Origin: a virus
Length of the DNA stretch: 38,930 nucleotides
IMG/VR virus record: IMGVR_UViG_3300033153_004993
Span: 1-38,930 of that record
Reading direction: 5' to 3' (one strand)
Part shown: piece by piece, positions 1 through 4,847 of the stretch
Layout: each line of letters opens with the position of its first letter
Numbering within the stretch: position 1 is the stretch's first letter
Position numbers and translations under genes: made by a program
Notes under the pieces: model-generated
Databases searched by the model: none
What the model was told of the DNA's origin: nothing
Seen by the model: only the letters and a program-made list of their open reading frames with translations

Positions 1-114
1 CTATTGTAATTCTTTGTTCCTTTAACCGATACATTTATTTCTTTTATTTTCATTTATTTATCCTCCTTAATAATCACTGTTTCTTTTCTTTTAAATATGT
101 CAAACCATCTTCTT
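1..114. repeat. Terminal direct repeat, left copy
   Basis: Bases 1-114 are identical to 38817-38930, compared base by base. The repeat holds the first 17 codons of the zinc-ribbon gene that begins at 38869, plus the 3' end of the gene that ends at 54. It shows that the contig closes on itself: either a circular genome or a terminally redundant, circularly permuted one. A defined physical terminal repeat is possible but short for that. Confidence 0.95.
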
Positions 115-311
115 CTCTTTTGTTGTCCAATCTCTAAATATTTATTTTCTTTAAAACTAAAAACCTTAACCTCACAATTAAGAATCATATGTTTCCAACC
201 TTTGGTTCTTCTCTCATTCAAAAACGCAGAAATCTTTGTAACCTCTTCTTGTGAAGTGTCCTCTGGAAATACCCATAAATATTCTTGTGTTCTTGCTTCT
301 TTCTTATTCAT
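54..311 (-). CDS. Hypothetical small protein, 85 aa
   Basis: I do not recognise this protein. It is basic and charged, with a Trp/Phe-containing core and an arginine-rich stretch near residues 65-75 (QKRRRWFDIFKRK). The ATG is preceded by GGAAGGTG at good spacing and overlaps the stop of the upstream gene as ATGA, so the two are translationally coupled. It ends just before the ribosome site of the zinc-ribbon gene across the circle junction, which places it in the early operon. No signal peptide or membrane segment is seen. Confidence 0.75.
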   Translation of the reverse strand: MNKKEARTQEYLWVFPEDTSQEEVTKISAFLNERRTKGWKHMILNCEVKVFSFKENKYLEIGQQKRRRWFDIFKRKETVIIKEDK

Positions 312-694
312 TTTTCACCTTCCCATAAGAATATTTTAACTAAATATCCTATTGATTTAAATCTGTTTTTTAAGAAGTTTAGTTTTACTTCTTGGCGTCC
401 TAAATTCTCTTTATCTATTTTTAATTTATCTTCATATTCTATTTTTAATTTGTTACCAGATAGTCTTACACTTAGTTCTGCATCTCTTTGAGTGTCATTA
501 GTATAAGCTGGTTTACCTGTATCTTCATAGATCTCTTGTGTTATCTTTCTCATAATATTTGATTGTAATTGTTTTAATTTATTTTTGAAAGTATTTACAT
601 TATTAGTTAGTCTGATTATTTCTAATTCAGTATCTCTTATATCATTTGGGATGCTTACTAATTCTTCCTTTAGATAGTCTGATGCTTCAGTCAT
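308..694 (-). CDS. Coiled-coil phage protein, 128 aa
   Basis: This is a mostly helical, highly charged protein with heptad-like patterns at both ends (about residues 5-50 and 75-115) and a central segment with the pattern KPAYTNDTQRDAELSVRL. Small proteins with a similar Y-x-N-x-x-x-R centre between two coiled coils occur in the DNA-metabolism modules of many tailed phages, often near recombination genes. That resemblance is from memory and no function is established. It overlaps the HNH gene upstream by 4 bases and the next gene by ATGA, so it is part of the early operon. Confidence 0.75.
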   Translation of the reverse strand: MTEASDYLKEELVSIPNDIRDTELEIIRLTNNVNTFKNKLKQLQSNIMRKITQEIYEDTGKPAYTNDTQRDAELSVRLSGNKLKIEYEDKLKIDKENLGRQEVKLNFLKNRFKSIGYLVKIFLWEGEK

Positions 695-1209
695 ATTCCT
701 AACTCCTTTTTCAAATCTTCTACAAATTCCTCAATAACCATTATTTGTTTATTAGCAGCGTATGCGTTATCAAAATCAATATGGTTCTTTAAAATAATAT
801 TATGTCTGGCAGTCATTAATGATTCAAATCTTATTAAAGCATCTAAAACTTTCTGCTTCAAGATATAATTCTCTGCTCTATCTCTTTTGAATTTATTACT
901 AATCTTTTCGTATTCTTTTGTTTTACTTAATCCGTGTGTTTTTTTGGTTAGATTTTGATGTTTTGAATTAGTAATCAACTGTAAATTTACTAATCTATTG
1001 TCTTTTCTATTTCCATTTAAATGGTGGACATGTTCTTCTTTAGTTAAATATCTACCAAGATATTTTTCCATAACTAATCTATGCTGATAAACTTGTCCTC
1101 CAGACATAGCAAAAGGATGTTCTGGACAATAGACCAAGAAGTATCCATTTCTTGTTGTAACTCCTCTATTCCCTTTATTCCAAGGCACATAATTTTTTTT
1201 AAATACCAT
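691..1209 (-). CDS. HNH endonuclease
   Basis: This is a free-standing HNH (HNH_3-type) endonuclease that would nick or cut double-stranded DNA using a metal ion. The core HHLNGNRKDNRLVNLQL sits at about residues 62-78 with a further His at about 84 (NSKHQN). The N-terminus has NYVPWNKGNRG, which resembles NUMOD-type DNA-contact motifs seen in homing nucleases. The reading frame extends to a TTG at 1218, but the ATG at 1209 fits the GGGG element 9 bases upstream better, so I use 1209. It overlaps the preceding gene by 11 bases. It could be a selfish homing endonuclease or serve packaging or recombination; the early-gene position favours the former. Confidence 0.88.
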   Translation of the reverse strand: MVFKKNYVPWNKGNRGVTTRNGYFLVYCPEHPFAMSGGQVYQHRLVMEKYLGRYLTKEEHVHHLNGNRKDNRLVNLQLITNSKHQNLTKKTHGLSKTKEYEKISNKFKRDRAENYILKQKVLDALIRFESLMTARHNIILKNHIDFDNAYAANKQIMVIEEFVEDLKKELGI

Positions 1210-1465
1210 ATAAATCAACCCCTAACTTTTCTGCTATCTTCATTAAATGTTTTGTAACTAATCCATTAATATCTTTCTCTATTTTTGTTTCTGATAATAC
1301 TTTTTTAACAAATGATTTGTCTAAACAATTTTTCTTTATTACTTTCAAGAGAAAATATTTATCTCCTCCTTTTATCCCAATATGATTAGCACCTTCTACG
1401 TCTGTAAATTCCTCAATAATAAATTCCTTTCCTTTTAAACTTGGAAAATCTTTTTCAAAAGTCAT
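1199..1465 (-). CDS. Hypothetical small protein, 88 aa
   Basis: The family is not recognised. The N-terminal half (residues 1-45) reads as alternating beta strands (KGKEFIIEEF, HIGIKGGDKYFLLKV), and the C-terminal half as helices ending in a Leu-rich segment (LMKIAEKLGVDL). It starts with ATG after GAGGAG at about 7 bases. The start overlaps the stop of the 56-residue gene upstream as ATGA, and its end overlaps the HNH start. It is a real gene by spacing and ribosome site; the function is unknown. Confidence 0.75.
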   Translation of the reverse strand: MTFEKDFPSLKGKEFIIEEFTDVEGANHIGIKGGDKYFLLKVIKKNCLDKSFVKKVLSETKIEKDINGLVTKHLMKIAEKLGVDLYGI

Positions 1466-1632
1466 TTCTTTCTCCTCTTCATTAATTCTATATTGACTCG
1501 GTTTCTATCATTGAAGCTTCTTATAATATTATTTAGTTCTACCTTCATTGTTGAGTCTATTGCTTTACAAGCTAATCTCATATCTTCCCAGTCTTCTTTA
1601 TTTTCTATTGTTATTAGTTTTTTTATTTCCAT
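1462..1632 (-). CDS. Small protein, 56 aa
   Basis: This short reading frame begins MEIKKLITIENKEDWEDM and ends in a lysine/arginine-rich tail. GGAGG lies 8 bases before the ATG, and the stop overlaps the next ATG as ATGA, both strong signs of a real coupled gene. It is predicted to be mostly helical and has no motif I recognise. Confidence 0.7.
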   Translation of the reverse strand: MEIKKLITIENKEDWEDMRLACKAIDSTMKVELNNIIRSFNDRNRVNIELMKRRKK

Positions 1633-1751
1633 TGTTTAATCCTCCATTGATTATTAAAGGGGAATAGGAGAGCAGTTGTAATTCTCTCCTACACCTCTGG
1701 AATTTATTATAGATAGCCCTTCTCTATAAGAACTAGCTATGTCCGTAAGGA
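1633..1751 (-). other. Intergenic region with strong hairpins
   Basis: This is one of the few non-coding gaps in the early operon. On the minus strand it holds a perfect 8-bp stem TAGGAGAG/CTCTCCTA with an 11-base loop, followed by TTCCCCTTT. Upstream of that is a TATAGA/TCTATA stem, and a 7-bp pairing ATAGTCC/GGGCTAT with one G-U. It could be a processing or termination signal or a small structured RNA. No tRNA features fit. Confidence 0.4.
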
Positions 1752-2138
1752 CTATGATTTCTTTTTTAATACCTCTATTTCACTATCTTTGTATAATGAG
1801 TGTGCTACAAATCCAACTGGTTTAAGTTCTGTAAGAACTCTTACATTTCCTTCTTTCATTGTTGCAACACCGCTTCCAGCTAATGAATAACAATCAACAT
1901 TATTAATATCTATTCCTAATTTCTTTAAAGCTTCTTCATCTAATTGTGATTCAATTACTACATCGCCTGTTTCTTCATTAAACTCTGCTTTGATTACCTT
2001 ACCAATTATTCTTTTAGGATCAAATTCAACATTGACTGGTTTTCCTTCTAATTGTTTATACATCTTTTTTAGATTCTCTTTTGGAATTATCTCTCCATTG
2101 ATATCTTCTGTTCCAAATACTTTTGCTTTTACTTTCAT
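1752..2138 (-). CDS. Early protein resembling an inactive prohead-protease fold
   Basis: This 128-residue protein has the layout of an HK97/XkdF-type prohead protease core: beta strands, then LEGKPVNVEFDPKRIIGKV at about residues 31-49, a strand pair, and YSLAGSG at about 84-90. In active enzymes the first region carries a catalytic His (gkPV..xHd...iG.v) and the second a catalytic Ser. Here the His position reads EFD, so catalysis looks lost, although a Ser is present. The genuine protease of this virus is at 22992-23999. The relationship is inferred from pattern only. The start overlaps the upstream stop as TAATG, with GAGGAGG in front. Confidence 0.6.
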   Translation of the reverse strand: MKVKAKVFGTEDINGEIIPKENLKKMYKQLEGKPVNVEFDPKRIIGKVIKAEFNEETGDVVIESQLDEEALKKLGIDINNVDCYSLAGSGVATMKEGNVRVLTELKPVGFVAHSLYKDSEIEVLKKKS

Positions 2139-2233
2139 TATAATCCCTCCTCGTGTTCTTCTTTTTCAAGCATGCCTTCTTTCTGTTCTATCATTTCTTC
2201 ATATAAGTCGTCTGAATCTATTTCTGATTTCAT
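2138..2233 (-). CDS. Acidic micropeptide, 31 aa
   Basis: This very short acidic frame is MKSEIDSDDLYEEMIEQKEG followed by a further 11 residues. The start overlaps the upstream stop as ATGA, the stop overlaps the next start as TAATG, and GGTG lies a few bases upstream. It fills an otherwise unexplained gap between two genes and also carries the strong ribosome site of the next gene, so it is probably real. Confidence 0.55.
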   Translation of the reverse strand: MKSEIDSDDLYEEMIEQKEGMLEKEEHEEGL

Positions 2234-2496
2234 TCTACATTCACCAATTCCTTAATCTCTTTTAGTTTTAATTCACCATCTGTATTACATAGAAATTCTG
2301 CTATCTTGTAAACTGCTAATTGTAGATTTGTAATTCTCTCATCAATCTTGTCTAAACTCTCATCTTGTAGTTGTCTTAATTCTTTTTCCTTTGAAATCTG
2401 TTCTTGTAATCTAACCCTATCTTCTAATCTATCTGCTTTTTCTATATTTAAATTTAAAGATAGTAATTTAATATCTTCTGCCATTGTTCTTTTCAT
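2230..2496 (-). CDS. Coiled-coil protein, 88 aa
   Basis: This helical protein has a long heptad region (about residues 15-60, with leucines and isoleucines at a/d positions and many E/K/R/Q) and a shorter C-terminal helix. The ATG follows GGAGG at about 6-7 bases and overlaps the stop of the leader gene at 2493-2621. The stop overlaps the next start as ATGA. It is the second gene of the early operon. The function is not recognisable; it may be an oligomerising adaptor. Confidence 0.75.
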   Translation of the reverse strand: MKRTMAEDIKLLSLNLNIEKADRLEDRVRLQEQISKEKELRQLQDESLDKIDERITNLQLAVYKIAEFLCNTDGELKLKEIKELVNVE

Positions 2497-2621
2497 TGTA
2501 AGACCTCCATATAATCTTCTAAATCAAAAGTAGTGGTTGGAATAGCCATAAGCCCTTCTGACATTCCTTTAGAAACCTCATCCATATCAACTTCATTGCC
2601 TACCAATTTTATTTTATTCAT
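2493..2621 (-). CDS. First gene of early operon, 42 aa
   Basis: This small acidic protein begins MNKIKLVGNEVDMDEVSKGM. GAGGTG lies 6-7 bases before the ATG, and the stop overlaps the next ATG as ATGA. A well-placed TATA box lies about 45 bases upstream (2664-2677), making this the promoter-proximal gene of the early operon with a leader of roughly 20 bases. The family is unknown. Confidence 0.65.
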   Translation of the reverse strand: MNKIKLVGNEVDMDEVSKGMSEGLMAIPTTTFDLEDYMEVLQ

Positions 2622-2645
2622 TTTATCACCTCTTTATTATATATA

Positions 2646-2695
2646 GTTAGATATACTAACATCTATATAAATATATGTGTTGTGTAGTATATACT
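2646..2695 (-). promoter_or_regulatory. Early promoter with operator-like palindromes
   Basis: On the minus strand, CATATATTTATATA (2677-2664) is a good archaeal TATA box. Transcription would start near 2643, giving a short leader before the GAGGTG ribosome site of the 42-residue gene. A palindrome GTTAGATATACTAAC (2646-2660) sits between the TATA box and the expected start point, where a repressor would block the polymerase. AGTATATACT, a perfect 10-base palindrome, lies just upstream of the TATA box (2686-2695). Confidence 0.6.
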
Positions 2696-2775
2696 TAAAA
2701 AAAGTCAGAAAAATTTATTTTTACACCTATCACTCAATAATAATAACATAAATAAAAGAAATAGAGAATATAATA

Positions 2776-2822
2776 AGTGAGGTTTACCCTCAGTAGTTCG
2801 CTCAAACCTTAAAAGGTTTGAG
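2776..2822 (-). terminator. Hairpin plus repeat element 1 after the LSm-like gene
   Basis: Directly after the stop codon of the gene at 2823-3038 is a perfect 10-bp stem, CTCAAACCTT/AAGGTTTGAG, with a 2-base loop (2801-2822). The 16-base element AGTGAGGTTTACCCTC (2776-2791) follows, itself a small hairpin on the minus strand (GAGG-GTAAA-CCTC). The same 16 bases recur at 3313-3328. It probably acts in termination or 3'-end stabilisation. Confidence 0.55.
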
Positions 2823-3038
2823 TCACTCATCTTCAACCCTCTCTATACGAGCTATATTTTTGATAGTGACGACTTTAGACTTCTTTAGATATTTAACTCT
2901 AAGGTTTACATTGAGGTGTGTAAAATTAACAGATAAACAGATTCCTTTTATTTTTTCTTTATTGTGATCTACTACTGTTACTTCTTTTCCAATATGTTCT
3001 TTTAATTCTTTTATATATATATTTTCTGAGGGTTCCAT
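2823..3038 (-). CDS. LSm/Sm-like RNA-binding protein candidate, 71 aa
   Basis: The sequence fits a small Sm-fold. After a short N-terminus, LKEHIGKEVTVVDHNKEKIK forms strands 1-2, then KGICLSVNFTHLNVNL matches the Sm1 pattern (G-x-L..vd...N..L) at about residues 31-46, and VVTIKNIARIERV matches Sm2, with TIKN in place of the usual IRG. Archaeal LSm proteins form rings that bind U-rich RNA; a viral copy could act on viral or host RNA. A TATA box (3059-3070) lies about 25 bases before the ATG with no ribosome site, so the mRNA is probably leaderless. An unrelated small beta-barrel is the main alternative. Confidence 0.6.
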   Translation of the reverse strand: MEPSENIYIKELKEHIGKEVTVVDHNKEKIKGICLSVNFTHLNVNLRVKYLKKSKVVTIKNIARIERVEDE

Positions 3039-3056
3039 TTTTTATATTCGATAAAA

Positions 3057-3072
3057 CGATATATTTATATAG
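3057..3072 (-). promoter_or_regulatory. TATA box for leaderless transcript (LSm-like gene)
   Basis: The minus strand reads CTATATAAATATATCG here, centred about 25 bases before the ATG at 3038, so transcription would begin at or next to the start codon. It shares the string CGATATATTTA (plus-strand sense) with the promoter at 3476-3489. Confidence 0.6.
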
Positions 3073-3102
3073 AAGTAGTAACACTCTCATCTTGGGTTCT
3101 GA

Positions 3103-3118
3103 TGGGGTTTACTACCCT
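3103..3118 (-). other. Degenerate third copy of the GGGTA-AAACCC hairpin
   Basis: The minus strand reads GGGTAGTAAACCCC, which resembles the GAGGGTAAACCTC hairpins at 2776-2791 and 3313-3328. It lies downstream of the gene ending at 3148. The similarity is weaker and may be coincidental. Confidence 0.3.
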
Positions 3119-3147
3119 ATTTTTATTATTATACCATTTATAAAGCA

Positions 3148-3297
3148 TTACTTATTTATATTGTTTGTGGTTAATAATTTAAATGATAGTATGTAATCTC
3201 TTATGCTTCCTTTGTGGACGACGTTGATGAGAAATCTATGTTGATCTTCAGTTCTTTTTTTTACAGGTATGTTTAATATTTCTTTTTTATATTCCAT
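3148..3297 (-). CDS. Small basic protein, 49 aa
   Basis: This is a short frame beginning MEYKKEILNIPVKKRTEDQH, with a beta-rich middle and a lysine-rich composition. There is no clear ribosome site before the ATG, and the repeat hairpin at 3313-3328 lies 15-30 bases upstream. It sits between the zinc-ribbon gene and the LSm-like gene in the same small-gene cluster. It is supported by placement only. Confidence 0.45.
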   Translation of the reverse strand: MEYKKEILNIPVKKRTEDQHRFLINVVHKGSIRDYILSFKLLTTNNINK

Positions 3298-3312
3298 TGT
3301 TATTATTATCTT

Positions 3313-3361
3313 AGTGAGGTTTACCCTCGCTGGTTTTGTTCAAACTTTTTTCAAAAGCTTG
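3313..3361 (-). other. Hairpin plus repeat element 2
   Basis: AGTGAGGTTTACCCTC (3313-3328) is identical to 2776-2791. On the transcript it follows a 9-bp stem (3341-3361) whose arms CAAGCTTTT and AAAAGTTTG pair fully only if one G-U is allowed, which is possible on the minus-strand RNA and not in DNA. The order stem then GAGGGTAAACCTC is the same as in element 1, so this is a two-part conserved 3' element. Confidence 0.5.
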
Positions 3362-3459
3362 TTGTACTTCTTTCTTCCTCTTAGTGGCCAGAGGTAACAT
3401 CTCATACATCTCGTTCCGTAAGACGGACGACCACACTTAATACACTTTCTTCTTTTCAT
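3340..3459 (-). CDS. Zinc-ribbon micropeptide, 39 aa
   Basis: This small very basic protein has two knuckles, CIKC (residues 6-9) and CMRC (residues 18-21), a complete four-cysteine zinc site, followed by a lysine/arginine-rich tail. It is likely to bind nucleic acid. There is no ribosome site; instead a TATA box (3476-3489) lies exactly about 25 bases before the ATG, so it appears to be leaderless. It lies directly after the 52-residue zinc protein and carries the repeat hairpin at its 3' end. Confidence 0.65.
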   Translation of the reverse strand: MKRRKCIKCGRPSYGTRCMRCYLWPLRGRKKYNKLLKKV

Positions 3460-3466
3460 AAATGTA

Positions 3467-3625
3467 TTATACCGACGATATATTTAAAGTTTCTTGTTTT
3501 AATGGTATGTTAACATATCCACAGCCTACTTTTTTCTGACCTTTTGTTTTTATCTTGGGACACTCATATCTTTTTTTATCATAGTTCCAAAGCAATTTCT
3601 TTCTACAATTAGGGCAGAATTTCAC
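3467..3625 (-). CDS. Zinc-ribbon protein, 52 aa (GTG start)
   Basis: The frame starts at GTG, one base after the stop of the 41-residue membrane peptide, with GGGAT upstream inside that gene. It begins MKFCPNCRKKLLW, followed by Y-E-C-P at about 20-23 and GCGY at about 34-37, a treble-cysteine ribbon typical of small nucleic-acid or protein-interaction domains. Its last codons contain the TATA box of the next gene, so coding and promoter sequence overlap. Confidence 0.65.
   Translation of the reverse strand: MKFCPNCRKKLLWNYDKKRYECPKIKTKGQKKVGCGYVNIPLKQETLNISSV
3476..3489 (-). promoter_or_regulatory. TATA box for leaderless zinc-ribbon gene
   Basis: The minus strand reads CTTTAAATATATCG, centred about 25 bases before the ATG at 3459, so the start codon would be at or next to the 5' end of the mRNA. 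It overlaps the last codons of the upstream gene. Confidence 0.55.
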
Positions 3626-3626
3626 T

Positions 3627-3752
3627 TCAAATCCCTGCTAATGCATTCATAAACCCAATACATCCACCGAGCATAGATAATATCATTATTATTAATATCC
3701 ATTGTGCTGCATTTCTTATTTGTCTTAAATACTTTAGTGCTTCTTCATTCAT
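3627..3752 (-). CDS. Single-span membrane peptide, 41 aa
   Basis: A charged N-terminus (MNEEALKYLRQIRNAAQ) is followed by one hydrophobic segment (WILIIMILSMLGGCIGF, about residues 18-34). AGGAGG precedes the ATG at good spacing. It lies 1 base before the GTG of the zinc-ribbon gene and directly after the RHH regulator, so the three form an operon. The function is unknown; small viral membrane peptides can be regulators or immunity factors. Confidence 0.65.
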   Translation of the reverse strand: MNEEALKYLRQIRNAAQWILIIMILSMLGGCIGFMNALAGI

Positions 3753-3753
3753 T

Positions 3754-4053
3754 TTAAACCTCCTGTTCAACTTCTATTTTATCGACGCTGATATGATACA
3801 TTGTTAATAGATGTCTCCATTTTTCTGCTTCTGCAACTGCTTCTTTATATTTGAATATAAGAAATTCTCTTTTACCCATCATATCTTTTCTGAATACATT
3901 GTCCATAAACATGCTCTCAGATATACCTAAGCTTCTTGCAGTCCTCTTTATGTATGCTTTTAGGTCTGTTGCTATATTAACACTTAATCTATTCTTATAA
4001 GTGGTTTTGTTTGTATTATATTTAGATCCTTTTTCAGGTCCTCTCTTACCCAT
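3754..4053 (-). CDS. Ribbon-helix-helix transcription regulator
   Basis: This is an RHH-type DNA-binding protein. The strand-helix-helix core runs from about RLSVNIATDLKAYIKRTARS to SLGISESMFMDNVF, following a basic N-terminal arm with MGKRGPEKGSKYNTNKT. A helical C-terminal region (about residues 60-99) probably mediates oligomerisation. The frame is open up to 4107, but the ATG at 4053 has GGAGAGG 6 bases upstream, so I choose 4053 (99 aa). The upstream region holds two inverted repeats with the same half-site AAAAGTTA, consistent with autoregulation. It may be the lytic/early-late switch; no lysogeny genes are seen. Confidence 0.75.
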   Translation of the reverse strand: MGKRGPEKGSKYNTNKTTYKNRLSVNIATDLKAYIKRTARSLGISESMFMDNVFRKDMMGKREFLIFKYKEAVAEAEKWRHLLTMYHISVDKIEVEQEV

Positions 4054-4085
4054 ATCTATCCTCTCCTTTTTAGTGAAAGTTATGT

Positions 4086-4104
4086 AAAAAGTTATTAACT
4101 TTTT
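4086..4104. promoter_or_regulatory. Operator-like palindrome 1
   Basis: AAAAAGTTATTAACTTTTT is a perfect inverted repeat with 9-base arms and one central base, 33 bases before the RHH start codon. RHH proteins bind short inverted repeats as pairs of dimers, so this is a plausible autoregulatory site. Confidence 0.55.
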
Positions 4105-4148
4105 CAAAGAGTAGAAGCCCTAAAACCATTGAATTTTAGTACCTATTA

Positions 4149-4184
4149 GAAATGTTTATTGAAATGTTTATGGAAATTTTAATA
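4149..4184. repeat. Tandem 12-base repeats (iteron-like)
   Basis: There are two tandem near-identical 12-mers, GAAATGTTTATT and GAAATGTTTATG, followed by a degenerate third, GAAATTTTAATA. Related ACATTTAT strings (the reverse orientation) occur at about 4209 and 4293. It could be an initiator or regulator binding array. Confidence 0.45.
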
Positions 4185-4280
4185 GCTTTCTAAATAAGTT
4201 AAATCAAAACATTTATAAAGAAATAGATATTCCCTATATTGTGCAATGTGTTGATTTTCTTCTTCTCTTTTGTTTACATC

Positions 4281-4326
4281 AAAAAGTTAATAACATTTAT
4301 CGTAACTTTTCTCACTTTTATATTTC
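4281..4326 (-). promoter_or_regulatory. Promoter with operator-like palindrome 2
   Basis: The minus strand carries a TATA-like AAATATAAAAG (about 4316-4326), with the expected start point near 4295. That point lies inside an inverted repeat with arms AAAAGTTA (4282-4289) and TAACTTTT (4303-4310), the same half-sites as palindrome 1. It is probably the RHH-operon promoter, repressed by its own product; the leader would be about 240 bases. Confidence 0.45.
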
Positions 4327-4431
4327 TTTAAAAGATTAACTATTATTTAAATCTTTCTTAGCAAATCCTTATTCGCTATACCGAATACTAAGGGTTCCCT
4401 AAGTATATAGATTAATAAAAAAGAAAAGGGC

Positions 4432-4635
4432 TTACTTGCCCATAACATACTTTCTAACTAAATTAACTATTACACTGTTACCTGCTACTGCTAAGGGTGT
4501 CATTGCACCAAAATCAATAAAAGGTACTGTTCCTTCAAGATATGTAAGGACTGCTCCTACTACTGCTATTAAAAGACCATTACCTAATTTCTTCATATCT
4601 TCTTTGTTTAATTGATAAGATTTGCTTTCTACCAT
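4432..4635 (-). CDS. Holin-like small membrane protein, 67 aa
   Basis: A polar N-terminus (about 17 residues) is followed by two hydrophobic segments (GLLIAVVGAVLTYL, about 20-33, and MTPLAVAGNSVIVNLV, about 45-60) and a short basic tail RKYVMGK. The size and two-span plan match small phage holins, which form membrane pores to trigger lysis. It is the last gene of the late operon, next to another membrane peptide and the cysteine peptidase. GGAGG precedes the ATG. The function is inferred from topology and position. Confidence 0.6.
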   Translation of the reverse strand: MVESKSYQLNKEDMKKLGNGLLIAVVGAVLTYLEGTVPFIDFGAMTPLAVAGNSVIVNLVRKYVMGK

Positions 4636-4647
4636 TTTTATCCTCCT

Positions 4648-4803
4648 TTAAGTTAATAAATTGATTATCTGCAATACAACTAACACAATAACTACTATTT
4701 TGTAAAACAGATCTATTTTACTTATTCTTTTGTTTAACTTATTTATGTGTTTTAGATGATGTTTTTTTACTTTTCCAATCTCTACTTTTATTAGTTGTTC
4801 CAT
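4648..4803 (-). CDS. Membrane-anchored basic peptide, 51 aa
   Basis: A basic amphipathic N-terminal two-thirds (IGKVKKHHLKHINKLNKRIS) is followed by a C-terminal hydrophobic span (IVVIVLVVLQIINLL). The frame is open further upstream, to 4902, but those codons run through the end of the peptidase gene and the repeat element, so I take the ATG at 4803. It has no ribosome site; instead the double-hairpin repeat element (4812-4847) lies directly in front. It could be a lysis accessory (spanin- or antiholin-like) protein. Function unknown. Confidence 0.55.
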   Translation of the reverse strand: MEQLIKVEIGKVKKHHLKHINKLNKRISKIDLFYKIVVIVLVVLQIINLLT

Positions 4804-4811
4804 TGTATTTC

Positions 4812-4847
4812 TGCCAAAGCTACGCTTTGTGGACCTGGCGGTCGGCT
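4812..4847 (-). repeat. Double-hairpin element, copy A
   Basis: On the minus strand this reads as a GACC/GGTC hairpin followed by CAAAGC-GTA-GCTTTG, ending 8 bases before an ATG that lacks a ribosome site. The second copy is at 35915-35950. The two share 25 consecutive identical bases plus GGCGGTC; the loop between the short arms differs by one base (GCCA here, GCCGA there), so the stems are kept while the loop varies. Confidence 0.75.

Larger units (their letters stand above)
4054..4431. other. Main non-coding control region, possible origin
   Basis: This 378-base gap is the largest in the genome. It holds the two AAAAGTTA palindromes, the tandem 12-mers, a near-palindrome around 4388-4403 (TACTAAGGG/CCCTAAGTA, one mismatch), a CTTATTCG/CGAATACTAAG inverted repeat at 4368-4391, and a T-rich stretch after the holin-like gene (TTTTCTTTTTT, minus strand, about 4415-4426) that would end the late transcript. 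It is a candidate replication origin as well as the regulator promoter. Only a 19-codon frame without a ribosome site occurs, which I discount. Confidence 0.5.

Noticed and set aside
1655-1751. Possible tRNA-like fold in the early-operon gap
   Set aside because: It lacks a T-loop consensus and acceptor stem; the stems do not form a cloverleaf.
4076-4135. A 19-codon hydrophobic frame upstream of the RHH gene
   Set aside because: It has no ribosome site and overlaps the operator palindrome; probably chance.
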